From: Enchytraeus crypticus
Taxonomy: Eukaryota; Annelida; Clitellata; Enchytraeida; Enchytraeidae
NCBI GenBank assembly: GCA_905160935.1
Contig: CAJHZI010000748.1
Coordinates: 347,501 to 411,500 of the forward strand
DNA: 64,000 bases
Direction of reading: 5' to 3'
Both the position numbers and the translations under genes were made by a program. The notes beneath the pieces were generated by a model. That model ran no database searches. It saw only the letters and a list, made by a program, of their open reading frames with translations, and was not told the DNA's origin. Numbering within the stretch: the stretch's first letter is position 1; each line of letters starts with the position of its first letter. Positions 52,501-61,821 of the stretch are shown here, one piece after another.

Positions 52501-53210
52501 TCATTCACCCATAAAATCTATAGGATTGTTATCTTGATCGGTCAGCCGCAGTTTTATACTATCAATTTCAGGCCTATTAATTATTGGTAAAAATATCAAT
52601 TCAGGATTAGGGTTCTCTATTATCTTATAGCCTGGATTTACTCTCTGCGTGAATGTATGTATCACATTAGATTTATTGCCATTAAGATAGTTCCCAGTAG
52701 CAATATCGCAATGGACTTGTGTCGAATTGACTTTTTCTATATCCATTATATTTGGAGATTGATTAATTCCTTGTGATAAGCAGGCGTTTTCATTGGTGAA
52801 GACGAGAGTAGGCCCTACTGAATTGTCAATTCCAAAGTCAACCATGTACTTTTCGTGTGATATAGTCAAAATTGTCTTGAAAATTAAATGACTTATGTTT
52901 ATATAATATTTTTCATTAATTGCATGGTAGTCGCCGTTTTCTGGCATTTCTCTTTGAATCGTAGCGCTAATATCGCTTAATTTATATGCACCTTTTGAAA
53001 GTGTGATTATTTTCCAAGTACTTCTACCGTCGGTGGAATATTTAAATTTATTGTTTGCTGTTAGGAATGCTTGATGTTAGGAATTGAATTGTAGGTCATC
53101 AGAGATATAAATGCTACTTCATACTTTCTTTCGCGATCCAATATTATTGGAGGGTGCAGATATGCAGTAAAATCTGTTGTATTGCTCGACGGAGTTAATT
53201 TCGCCATTTT
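52501..53210 (-). pseudogene. Polinton penton/minor capsid protein (single jelly-roll), broken
   Basis: Opens MAKLTPSSNTTDFTAYLHPP with DRERKYEVAFISL and continues with INISHLIFKTILTISHE and GYKIIENPNPELIFLPIINR. This is the usual beginning and end of the Polinton penton family. Broken. Confidence 0.75.
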
Positions 53211-53242
53211 TTATAGCAGGATTAAATTTTAAACTGAATATT

Positions 53243-54076
53243 TTAGAGAACTTCGAAATGGTTTTTATATATAACATCGTATAACCCTTTGGTGATTACT
53301 CTAATTTTTAATAACTCGTCCAAAATGCTAACTGCGGCATTATACACTCCAGTGTTTCCAGCTTGAAGAGCTGCAATATTTTCATTCAATTGATCTGGGC
53401 TTTCATAAATTATAACCTGGTCTGTTTTAGGTCTGCCTCTACCACGCTTTTGTTTACCTGCAGGCATTACAAATTTTCTCTTCTTTAATCCTTCGCCAAC
53501 GAGCTCGCTTCCTGCTTTTACCTTAGTCAATATGCTCTTGTACTTTTCCAGTGTTTTCTGTTGAGACTCGCATATCATTTTCTCAGCTGCACTCTTTTTA
53601 CTGTTATTTCCCAAGAACTGTCCTATTCTTCTATTATGTGTTTGAATCTCCTTCAATGTTGCTTCTATTTCATTGTTTTCATACACTTCACTTGGAAGCT
53701 TCAGGTCGAGCAGATCTAGATTCTCTCGATCACTTTCATTGAGATTCTTGTCTAAATTAATAATTAAAAGATCCCTCCTTGGTGTGGATTCTCGTTCAGG
53801 AATTGGGGAATCATAAAATGGCATTGCCTGTATAGCCTCTCTTTGATCATTTGAACGCATCAATTGATTAGTAAAGGGAACTAAAATATCACTCAAGTTT
53901 TGTTTGTTGTCGACAATCTTTTGTTCTAGAATTTGAGCCATTTCCCTTGTAGTATCAATTAACGGTTTGAATAATTTTGCTTGGCTCTCATATGACTGTT
54001 GATTGTCAAGCATGTCATTCCGGAACATTTGTCTGATTGATTTCGTTCTTGGCTTCTGTATATCGGTTAATATCAA
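53243..54076 (-). CDS. Polinton large unassigned protein (PY-like)
   Basis: 277 residues. Coiled-coil-prone middle with Gln-rich stretches, a basic KRGRGRPKTDQVI patch resembling an AT-hook at about 214, and a C-terminal VYNAAVSILDELLKIRVITK. Position between penton and ATPase fits the unassigned PY gene of Polintons. Confidence 0.6.
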   Translation of the reverse strand: MILTDIQKPRTKSIRQMFRNDMLDNQQSYESQAKLFKPLIDTTREMAQILEQKIVDNKQNLSDILVPFTNQLMRSNDQREAIQAMPFYDSPIPERESTPRRDLLIINLDKNLNESDRENLDLLDLKLPSEVYENNEIEATLKEIQTHNRRIGQFLGNNSKKSAAEKMICESQQKTLEKYKSILTKVKAGSELVGEGLKKRKFVMPAGKQKRGRGRPKTDQVIIYESPDQLNENIAALQAGNTGVYNAAVSILDELLKIRVITKGLYDVIYKNHFEVL

Positions 54077-54105
54077 ACTCCTTCATCATTTTATTAGACA
54101 CATAA

Positions 54106-54255
54106 AATTGTTTATTATGTATTTTTAGGTATTATTAAGTATTATTATGCATTATTATGTATTATTATGTACTATGTATTTTTATGTATTTTTAGGTATT
54201 ATTATGTATTTTTAGGTATTTGTAGGTATTATTATGTATTTTTAGGAATATATAT
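54106..54255. repeat. TATTATTATGTATTTTTAGG tandem repeat inside the Polinton
   Basis: Irregular 12-24 bp units between the unassigned gene and the ATPase. Possibly gained after insertion. Confidence 0.8.
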
Positions 54256-54375
54256 TTTATTGTAATTTAATAAATATCGACCGCATTCAGGATCTTCCCA
54301 CAGATTTATTACAATATATCCATGCTTTCTTGTCCACGCTTCCTTGCATTTTTTTTAAACTCTTGAAACGTCATA

Positions 54376-54937
54376 TCACCGCTTTACATGTGTATCATAA
54401 AAATATTTCAGCGTCTTCTCATCTTGGTGAAACAATATAAAAATATTTGCATTTTGACGTATGCCATGCTTCTTCAGTTGATGTACGCTCTGACATAGAT
54501 AGAATACATTTACATTATTGTGTCTACCTTGACAAAAATAATCAGTCATGACTTTCTGATCTTCATTTAACGTCATCAAAAATTGCAACGTGAGTCTTAT
54601 TTCTATCGAGTTGAGATGGGTGAACATTTTCCTCGTCAGGATTGTGAAAAGTAACAATATCATGATTTGTTTTAAATTTCTTTTTTGATTCATCAATACA
54701 AAGTCTAAGATATTCGTATGCGTCTTGATATGACGTCGTTGTGTATACCATTGTATTGTTGTAATACACGAATTTGCCCATTATAAAATCCATCATTAAC
54801 TTAGTTTTACCACATCCACTACTGCCTGCTATTAGCATTCTTATATGTGTAGGAAATATGTCGTGATGTTTCTTTTCGTAGCTTGTACCAATAATTTCCC
54901 GATACTTTTTTGAATAGTCAATACCCGAGTCTACCAT
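54376..54937 (-). pseudogene. Polinton FtsK/HerA-type packaging ATPase, broken
   Basis: Walker A loop IRMLIAGSSGCGKTKLMMDF and a Walker B-like THVAIFDDVK identify the genome-packaging ATPase of the A32/FtsK group. Broken. Confidence 0.85.
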
Positions 54938-54953
54938 TTTTATGTATTAGTTA

Positions 54954-55378
54954 TTAATTTAAATTGTTTCTCTCGTATAATTCATTTAATATATCGGTAA
55001 ATTTAGATCCATTATTAAATTTATAAAGCACGTAAATGCAGTAATGACCGCAGATGACTTCGTTCGGTGCTTGAATTTTGAATGTGTTGTAATAATTTTC
55101 TTTTCCTGTACAGTAATTCTGAATTGCTAAAGGAGGCACGTAACCGTAGCTGTCAAAATATAAACATTTGCCATCTTTGCTATAGACAGATGTCCAATGT
55201 GTTCCGCCTCCGGAACTGTCGTCAATATTAAGAATTAGACATTCGTTATTATTAATTGATCCTTTCAATTCATCACGCAGGCATACACCTTTGAAATGTT
55301 TAATTTTAAATTCTTTGCATTTTTCGATTATATCAAAATTACTTAGCGGTTTAATGGTTTTGAATGAGTTTAAAAATT
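54954..55378 (-). pseudogene. Polinton adenain-like cysteine protease
   Basis: GGGTHWTSVYSKDG (catalytic His), YFDSYGYVPP (Asp) and EVICGHYCIYVLYKF (Gln/Cys region) match the adenovirus-type maturation protease used by Polintons to process capsid parts. Confidence 0.85.
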
Positions 55379-55379
55379 G

Positions 55380-55740
55380 GGGGAAGCCTGCCTCTATGCC
55401 TCCCCTGTCTTTCTAAAAAAAACTCCTGATCCTGTTCTCTGTAGATATAATCCATTACCCCACTGAGCTCCTTTCAAATTCTTGACGCATCCACCGAGCC
55501 CAAATTTCTTCAACGCATTTGATAGCATTTTGCCTGCAACCGGAATTGGAGCAATTGCATCACTAATTAAGCCTGCGCCGAGTTGTTGCTTGGTTATGTT
55601 TCCAATTCTTGATTATGTCTCTTCAATTCACTTGTCTGTCTAGTCGAATTCACTGCCGAGCTAATTCCACCTGCCAATCCACCTATTGCTCCCAAGATGG
55701 CAGGAATGGCTGCTGCCAATAGAGGCAAAAATCCTCCATT
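55380..55740 (-). pseudogene. Polinton hydrophobic minor virion protein region
   Basis: Contains PLLAAAIPAILGAIGGLAGG followed by SSAVNSTRQTSELKRH, a glycine/alanine membrane-active helix like that of adenovirus-type minor core/cement proteins and of the Polinton PX group. A second GLGG-rich segment lies at about 55445-55530. Confidence 0.6.
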
Positions 55741-55960
55741 CTATTTCATGTACTTTAATTGTGCTCTGCTCAGACACAATTCTATTCCTGACGTAGCCTT
55801 TTTTATTTTGTTAATTTGAGTTTGGGTTAGAGGAAGATTCGTATTACCCGATAAATTCTTTTTTGATAGTCGTATTTTAACCTCTCTGTCATGATCGCAC
55901 GCGCTCTTTAGTTTTTGGACCTGACCTTTGGTCAACGTTACACCATAGTTTGTATACTTT
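55741..55960 (-). CDS. Polinton small LTKGQ-repeat protein
   Basis: Two similar halves: LTKGQVQKLKSACDHDREVK with IRLSKKNL and LTQTQINKIKKATSGIE with LCLSRAQLKYMK. Short proteins of this kind precede the hydrophobic virion gene in many Polintons and related viruses; role unknown. Confidence 0.6.
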
Positions 55961-56019
55961 GACTTTTTTATATAACATTTAAATTTTTACTATAAACTTT
56001 TATCTTGTGTATTTAAAAT

Positions 56020-57013
56020 ATGAGTACTATATCGAAAACTGGTGGCAAATCGCATTCAACAGCTGGTGATTTGATGGAGCATGTAGACTCAGTTTTCAGA
56101 CCAATTGTGAAGCTTGTTGATAAACTCGACAGTATAAAAGTTGACAAAACTGGAGGAGCTATCACCGGAGACATTAATACGAACAACAATAGAATTTTAA
56201 ATGTTAAACACTCGCCAGAAACCGATGTGGATGTCATCACAAAGGTGTACTGCGACCGCTATGTTAACGAATTTGGTGATAATTTGAGAGTATGTTTCTT
56301 TTCCTAAAAGAAGTAGAACAAAACGTAGTTGCTAATGACATTGCTCTACAAAAAATATTGATAATAAGCTTAGTGTTAATGGCGGTTCAATTAACGGAGA
56401 TGTAGATATGAAGCATAATTTAATTTTTAATGTCGGTTTCCCGAGTGAACCATATGACGTGTTAAACAAAAAATATCTTCACATAGCTTCAATGGACGAT
56501 GGTGTCAGACTGAAAACCTTGATGCCTACTTGTAGCACTCTAAAAGATGTGCTCATGAAAAGTATAAATGACTATAAATGTAAATATTATGAACCTTTTA
56601 ACTTTACATACCTTCAAAATTTTATGTTAGTTTTCTATAAACTGTATCCAAATCGAGATCTGCTGCCCGTGATTGAAAAAATCCTACGTTCATACGTTAA
56701 CAACTTAAAATGCATAACAATAGCAATCATTGAAGATATACCACAATATGATGACTTTCGTGGTACTTTAGCGGATAAAGGTTTACTCCAGTTGCCTAAG
56801 GAGCATACAGGATTATTAAATTTAGAGGTCTTCATTAAAAAGTTTGCTAAGAATAGTAGTTCGTACACACACCAACCAATAATCAACGGAATACAAAAAG
56901 GTGTTTCAGATAACGATCCAGAATTTACATTATTATATGAGAAAAATTTATTATTGAATGAAATTGGATTTCTATACGTTTCGGATACGCTGCTACAAAA
57001 ATTTATAATTTAA
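56020..57013 (+). pseudogene. Polinton fibre-like protein
   Basis: Shaft-like repeat KTGGAITGDINTNNNRILNV with KVYCDRYVNEFG, and again GDVDMKHNLIFNVGFPSEPY with LNKKYLH. These are the GGxItGdIdmxxnxIxNV..P....DaxxkxYvd units of trimeric fibre shafts in tailed phages and other viruses. The C-terminal 150 residues could form a head domain. Reads opposite to the capsid block. Confidence 0.6.
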
Positions 57014-57061
57014 ATATGCAGTATTTAAAATTAATACAAAATTTTGTATTAATGTAATTTG

Positions 57062-57343
57062 TTAATTAAATTCAGAAATGATTTGATTATAGGCTGCCTC
57101 GGTAAGATTTCCATTACAGCTGACTACATAGTCATATCTTTCATTAAGTCTATTTAGTTTTTCAATTTCTGCATTTAATTTGTTACTTTTATCCTGCAAG
57201 TTGAACTTGAGACTGATTGATGTCAGTAATGCACTCGTAATTGAAAGTATGGTAATAATCATACCGGGAAATCCGACAATTGTCGACAAACCTGCTAGCA
57301 CAGTTGAAACTGTAACAGAAGACAACGTGCACACGTAGTACAA
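57062..57343 (-). CDS. Polinton small membrane protein
   Basis: 93 residues: a hydrophobic segment VLAGLSTIVGFPGMIITILS then a leucine/lysine coiled coil (KLNAEIEKLNRLNERYDYVV). No family recognised. It faces the fibre-like gene tail to tail. Confidence 0.55.
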   Translation of the reverse strand: MYYVCTLSSVTVSTVLAGLSTIVGFPGMIITILSITSALLTSISLKFNLQDKSNKLNAEIEKLNRLNERYDYVVSCNGNLTEAAYNQIISEFN

Positions 57344-57520
57344 AATTTTGGTATTTTTTCGCTTTCTTTTTAGCTAGTAAACAACGGCCCGTCTCTCTTC
57401 AAGTTTTCTAGTTCAAAACGCTTTCACTTTACTCGAAAGCGAAGTGCCATCTACTGTGTCTGTCATTTTTTTATTATGTGTAATTATTATTTTAACGTAA
57501 GTGTAACGATTTTGATTTTC

Positions 57521-57549
57521 ATTTAAATAAATTTTCTTATATATATAAA
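57521..57549 (+). promoter_or_regulatory. Polinton promoter-like motif
   Basis: ATTTAAATAAATTTTCTTAT then ATATATAAA, ending at the ATG of the first AT-hook gene. Confidence 0.7.
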
Positions 57550-57759
57550 ATGAAAACTGAAATTACTATAACGTCTGCAAAAACAGATCCACCAAAGGAG
57601 GGATACGAGAATAAAAGAAAGAGAGGAAGACCGAGAAAATATCCACCAAAAGAGGTTGATCCAAACAAGGTGATAGACCCAAAGCATGAATACTTGAGAA
57701 CTATAAGAAATAAGCCTAGGCGTGTAGAATTTATAGATAATTTTAAAATAAAGTATTGA
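57550..57759 (+). CDS. Polinton AT-hook protein, copy 1
   Basis: 69 residues with NKRKRGRPRKYPPKEVDP, an AT-hook core (RGRPRK) that binds the minor groove of AT-rich DNA. Similar to the next gene, so a local duplication. Confidence 0.6.
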   Translation: MKTEITITSAKTDPPKEGYENKRKRGRPRKYPPKEVDPNKVIDPKHEYLRTIRNKPRRVEFIDNFKIKY

Positions 57760-57766
57760 ATTTTGG

Positions 57767-57794
57767 TTTAAATTTATTTTCTTATATATATAAA
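57767..57794 (+). promoter_or_regulatory. Polinton promoter-like motif, duplicated
   Basis: TTTAAATTTATTTTCTTATA then TATATAAA, ending at the ATG at 57795. Confidence 0.7.
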
Positions 57795-58205
57795 ATGAAA
57801 TACACAGACACCGAATTAATACAAATGTTGAACGATGCTGGAATCAATCCACCTGCAAAAGCTGAATATACAGAGCTGTTATTAACCACGCTTGAAAATG
57901 GACTAGAGAATGTGGATCCTGCAATGGAAGAAGAAGAGACTAAAAGAAAAAGAGAAAGACCTAGAAAATATCCACCAAAAGAGGTTGATCCAAGCAAGGT
58001 GATAGACCCAAAGCATGAATACTTATTAATGAGAACTATAAGAATTAAACCTAGACCTGAAAGATTGGAGAATACCATCACTGGTGAAGTTATCGAATTC
58101 AAGTCGATGTATAAAGTCGCTAAAGAAACTAAACATGATCTAAATTTCTTTAAAAGAAGAGAAGGAAAAATTGTTGATGGATGTTATAAAGTTACAATGG
58201 TTTGA
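57795..58205 (+). CDS. Polinton AT-hook-like protein, copy 2 with N-terminal extension
   Basis: 136 residues from the ATG that follows the promoter-like motif (an earlier in-frame ATG at 57756 lies inside that motif's leader). An N-terminal MKYTDTELIQMLNDAGI helix pair (SAP-like), then the KYPPKEVDPSKVIDPKHEY block shared with copy 1, then SMYKVAKETKHDLNFFKR. Confidence 0.6.
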   Translation: MKYTDTELIQMLNDAGINPPAKAEYTELLLTTLENGLENVDPAMEEEETKRKRERPRKYPPKEVDPSKVIDPKHEYLLMRTIRIKPRPERLENTITGEVIEFKSMYKVAKETKHDLNFFKRREGKIVDGCYKVTMV

Positions 58206-58348
58206 ATTGTTGATTGAAAGTTTTAATAGTATATTTACTATTGAAACAGTCGGCGCTCGTAATTGTGCTGACGAATCGAAACTGTCGGTTTTTCACCGCT
58301 GCGCATGAGTCACGGGATTATCGCATAGTATACGGTTTGATGTTTCAT

Positions 58349-58376
58349 TTTATATATAAGAAAATTTATTTAAGTG
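58349..58376 (-). promoter_or_regulatory. Polinton promoter-like motif without a clear gene
   Basis: Minus strand: CTTAAATAAATTTTCTTATA then TATAAA before an ATG at 58348. Only a dozen codons follow. Confidence 0.5.
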
Positions 58377-58438
58377 AAACTCGATTCGACTCGTGCGAGA
58401 CATAAGCCTGCGGTAGTCATATAGCAAGCTACTTATAG

Positions 58439-58847
58439 TTGAATAGAAACTGAGTTTTTCCATTGGTTTCTATTCTCGGTCAAATGATTATGAGTCATGG
58501 AAAGTTTTCAAGGTCGCGTGGGCGTGCTTGATTTTATCCTTGCGTGATATATTGTTGATAGGCTATGCTATGCTTCAATTGTAATGGTGTATATTTTAAG
58601 TCAGAAAATAGAAATGAGTTAAGCTCAAGGCTTGGCTGTGCTTAATATTCATGGAACATTTAAGCATAAAGGCTAAATATAGGATTTAGCTATGTTTTAA
58701 GGCTATTCTATGCTTCAAATGATTATCGTTATTCTGAGTATGCTTAATCAAGGCAAATCAAGGCTAAGAATAGAACTGAGCTAGATTTTAAGCTTAGGTT
58801 GTGCTTGCAACAAAGAAACTAGCCAGACGAGTAAAATTCCTACTACT
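58439..58847 (-). repeat. Polinton right terminal inverted repeat
   Basis: 409 bp, inverted relative to 44362-44770, about 98% identical by eye. Confidence 0.95.
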
Positions 58848-58853
58848 TCTATT
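58848..58853. repeat. Right 6-bp target duplication of the Polinton
   Basis: TCTATT, five of six bases shared with 44356-44361. Confidence 0.75.
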
Positions 58854-58867
58854 TTAGCAGTACTTTT

Positions 58868-58935
58868 ACCGACCTCTTTCCATCTCTCTCTTCCATCCGG
58901 TGCCCATGAGCTGCGACCAGAAAGACCCTTTCAAA
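58868..58935 (+). repeat. LINE family E fragment next to the Polinton
   Basis: CTCTTTCCATCTCTCTCTTC and GTGCCCATGAGCTGCGACC parallel 62745-62790. Confidence 0.5.
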
Positions 58936-59144
58936 ATGTTAAGAAAATTGCAGGAAGAAGACAAGCTCACAATATTTATTATTCCTGTTCTTTTTTGTTT
59001 GTAAATAAAGGTACTAACTTTTAAATTTTTGTTGTCATAGCCAATTTGATAAATTAGTCAAACTCATGTGAATTTATTATCCATGTTTATGTCTGCTGCT
59101 TTTAATGCCAAATTTTCGAAACGTTTTCAACTTTATTATTCCTG

Positions 59145-59270
59145 TTGTAGTCCTAGATTTTACTCTGATCAGCTAGCTCAGGAGTTGAACCCTGACCTCA
59201 GGGAAAGCCATTGAAAACTTCGTGGCGTTGCCTAACACTACCTACTTAGCTATTTAAACATTCCATTAAT
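59145..59270 (-). repeat. SINE-like family B, diverged
   Basis: AGTCCTAGATTTTACTCTGA, GAGTTGAACCCTGACC and CGTGGCGTTGCCTAACACTA. Confidence 0.6.
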
Positions 59271-59324
59271 TATTGTTTAAATCTTATTTTTACTGTACTA
59301 TTTTTACAGATAGTTATTGTTTAA

Positions 59325-59562
59325 TAGAATGTCTTAATAGCGTAGGGATGACGTCATGAAGTTTTAAATGACAGATCCTGAAGTGAATTGAACCCTCGTG
59401 GATTCGAATCCCGGTCGCGCTGATCTGAGAGTAAAATTTCGGACATTCACTGGACTGGTTATACGAAAATGGTCTAAATTGCCTAACGGTTTAAACATGT
59501 GGTATTAAAAAGTGATAGATATCAACATAGTTGATTATTCACTATAATGCGTGTTAACTTCT
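59325..59562 (+). mobile_element. SINE-like repeat family B, near full-length
   Basis: TAGCGTAGGGATGACGTCAT, GTGGATTCGAATCCCGGTC, CTGATCTGAGAGTAAAATTT, TTCACTGGACTGGTTATACG and AAAAAGTGATAGATATCAAC. It ends about 120 bp upstream of the YqaJ-like ATG. Confidence 0.85.
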
Positions 59563-59685
59563 ATATGGGAGCATTATTTCTTGTTTCAGATTACATAAAT
59601 ATCCTACAATGAAATAGATAATTAAGAGATAATTAATGCCTCCTTGCAATTTAACTAACATAATGTTAGTAACGGAATATAAATA

Positions 59686-61607
59686 ATGGTTGAATGGTCA
59701 GTCACACAGCGTAGCGCAGAATGGCATGACCTGCGTAGCTCGGTGTGTCTCACTGCCTCGCACTTTGGCGATGCTCTGGGAGTGGGGCGAGGAAAGCCGT
59801 ATGATTTCCTGCATGCTCTCTTATCTCTTTCATATCGTGATATTTCTGACGAAGACTCTGAGGCTTGCAGACACGGCTGTGAGCTTGAGCCGCTGATTGA
59901 CAGAGCGTATCAGCGGTTAACTGGGAGGAAGACTGAGGCTGGGGGATTCTGGGTGGCCACTGGAGGACTGCTGTCTGGACTTGTGGGAGCCTCACCCGAT
60001 GCCAAGGTATGGCTTTTATTTGTTCTTATTTATTTACTTCGATTTATTTACTTTTATGTATTTACTTTTATTTTTCTGTTACAGTTAAGAGCAACATGTG
60101 AGTAGGAATATATACCTTGGATCTGCCACTTGTTAGAACACTAGAGAGAGAGATGCGCAGGTATACATATGTGATGACTCAGACAATGAGGTATTGACTA
60201 ATGTATTTTATTGTATTGTATTATATACAGGTATACATATGTGATGACTCCGACAATGAGGTATTGACTAATGTATTTTATTGTATTGTATTATATACAG
60301 GTATACATATGTGATGGCTCAGACAATGAGGTATTGACTAATGTATTTTATTGTATTGCATTATATACAGGTATACATTAGTGATGAGTCAGGAACTGAC
60401 GTATTGGCTGGTCTAGCTGAATACAAGGCACCATTGTATGCTATCTACAACAAACCTGCACTAGTTGGCACGAGACACTTTGTGCCGCGCCGCTATATGG
60501 CACAGATGCACGGTCAGATGGCACTGTGCAATCTGCCATGGTGTGACTTTATGGCAGTTTGCAGCTCTACGAGAGAGATGCTGCTGTGCAGGGTTCTATT
60601 CTCAGAGTCCTACTGGCAGAACATTAGTGAGGAGCTGTATCGTTTCTGCTGCATTGTGCAGGTGGGTAGCATTTCAGCAATCTATGTATGCATATGTTAT
60701 ACATGTTATGCATTGAACATTATGCCATGTTATACGTATGTTATGCTATGTTATGCATACATTATGCTATGAATGTTATGGTATAAATGTTATGCATTTA
60801 TGTTATGCCATATTATGCATTTATTTTAAGCTACTTTATGCATTTATGTTACACTGTGTTATGCATTTATGTTATGCTATATTATGCATTTATGTTAAGC
60901 TACATTATGCATTTATGTTATGCTATGTTATGCATTTATGTTACACTATGTTATGCATTTATGTTACGTTATGCCATACATTTATGTTACGCTATGTTAT
61001 GCATAATCTGTAGAATGTAATTTCTTTAAATTTTCTCTTGTTGAAGGAAGCCCGGCAGAGACAGAAGGCTGGTATTAAGAATTGGCTGGATTTTGAATCG
61101 GCGCTGGAGTTGAAAGGGAAAGGAATGCGAGAAAGTGCTTATGACGGGGAGATGGATATCATTGTAGAGAACCTTTTAGAGAGAAGAATAGCCGAGAGAT
61201 ATGCGTGTGTCGGTCGAGTAGAAATCAGTGAACGTGGCTCATCAGCGGAGAAACTGCGGAATCCCGCTGGTGTTAGTTTTGAGGATGATGCCATCATGGA
61301 TGGCATCCTTGGTGAACAACAACATAATCATGATTTTGTAGAGAATGATGCATCATGGATTGGGGATGACATGAATGAGGAAGATGATTTTGTTCTAGAA
61401 CGTGTCGATGTTAACTGTGAACTGATGTATTCTCGTATAGACGCATGTGATAGACGTGGACTTGACGAGGCTAGTAAGTCATTCAGTGGAGACCGAGCTT
61501 CAGTTGTTCCGTCGTTGTCTGGAGATCAGTCAAAGTGTTCATCTAAACGAGTTGAGTACAGGTCTTCCAGTGGAAAGTGGATTAATTTTGAGTCTGTTAT
61601 AATTTAG
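59686..61607 (+). CDS. YqaJ/lambda-exonuclease-like nuclease, complete, 3 exons
   Basis: Exons 59686-60006, 60371-60661 and 61047-61607; all three are phase 0 with GT-AG introns, giving 390 residues. The N-terminal half is a PD-(D/E)XK nuclease of the YqaJ viral-recombinase group: QRSAEWHDLRSSVCLTASHF at 8-27, HGCELEPLIDRAYQRLTGRK, then GASPDAK at 101-107 (catalytic Asp), LAEYKAP with the E-x-K pair at 124-126, and AQMHGQMALCNLPWCDFMAV. Family members are 5-to-3 exonucleases or recombinases of phages, viruses and some eukaryotes. The last 150 residues are acidic, probably disordered. The introns argue for a resident host gene, not a fresh viral insertion, though it starts only 840 bp from the Polinton. 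A polyadenylation signal AATAAA lies at 62277. The exon 2 acceptor is tandemly repeated. Confidence 0.85.
60105..60160 (+). repeat. Diverged family C LINE terminus in intron 1 of the YqaJ-like gene
   Basis: ATATACCTTGGATCTGCCAC and GAACACTAGAGAGAGAGA parallel the terminal box plus GA tail. Weak but in the right order. Confidence 0.5.
60161..60392 (+). repeat. 70-bp tandem repeat carrying the YqaJ-like exon 2 acceptor
   Basis: GTATACAT starts at 60161, 60231, 60301 and 60371, exactly 70 bp apart; the last three are preceded by TTATATACAG and the first by GCGCAG. The fourth is the true exon 2 start (phase 0). The earlier three are near-identical to each other and diverge from the real exon after about 35 bases. 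Confidence 0.92.
60700..61015. repeat. 23-24-bp minisatellite in intron 2 of the YqaJ-like gene
   Basis: About 13 units of GCATTTATGTTATGCTATGTTAT. It gives long Met/Leu/Tyr-rich frames that are artefacts. Confidence 0.9.
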
Positions 61608-61821
61608 TGCCCTGGAACTTTCACAGCCTCTTATCTCCCTCACCAACGAACACGCCATTGATCTAAGAGGTTGAGCCAATCATAGAGTTTAGTACTTAAA
61701 GTCTTTAGCTGCAAATGGGAAAAACTGATTTCTCACCTGGATTCTTCTGCCTACCCTCAGATTCTACCTTGTATATTCCTATGATACAATTTATATTTGT
61801 ATTTCAAGTAAAATTGCAAAA

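Larger units (their letters stand above)
44362..58847. mobile_element. Polinton/Maverick element, 14.5 kb, broken
   Basis: Fossil of a self-synthesising DNA transposon/virus-like element. It has 409-bp terminal inverted repeats starting AGTAGTAGG and a 6-bp target duplication. Parts in order: protein-primed DNA polymerase (plus); retrovirus-like integrase, PLA2-domain protein, major capsid, small proteins, penton, packaging ATPase, adenain-like protease and hydrophobic minor-virion proteins (minus); fibre-like protein (plus); and AT-hook proteins (plus). The element looks broken, with very roughly ten to fifteen breaks over its coding parts. The two ends differ at about 9 of 409 positions (about 2%), so insertion is fairly recent. 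The right flank at 58870 carries a LINE family E scrap. Confidence 0.95.

Noticed and set aside
60738-61020. Met/Leu/Tyr-rich frames in intron 2 of the YqaJ-like gene
   Set aside because: They are readings of a 23-24-bp minisatellite, and the flanking exons splice around it in phase.
59686-61607. The YqaJ-like gene as a part of the Polinton
   Set aside because: It lies outside the terminal repeats and target duplication and has spliceosomal introns.
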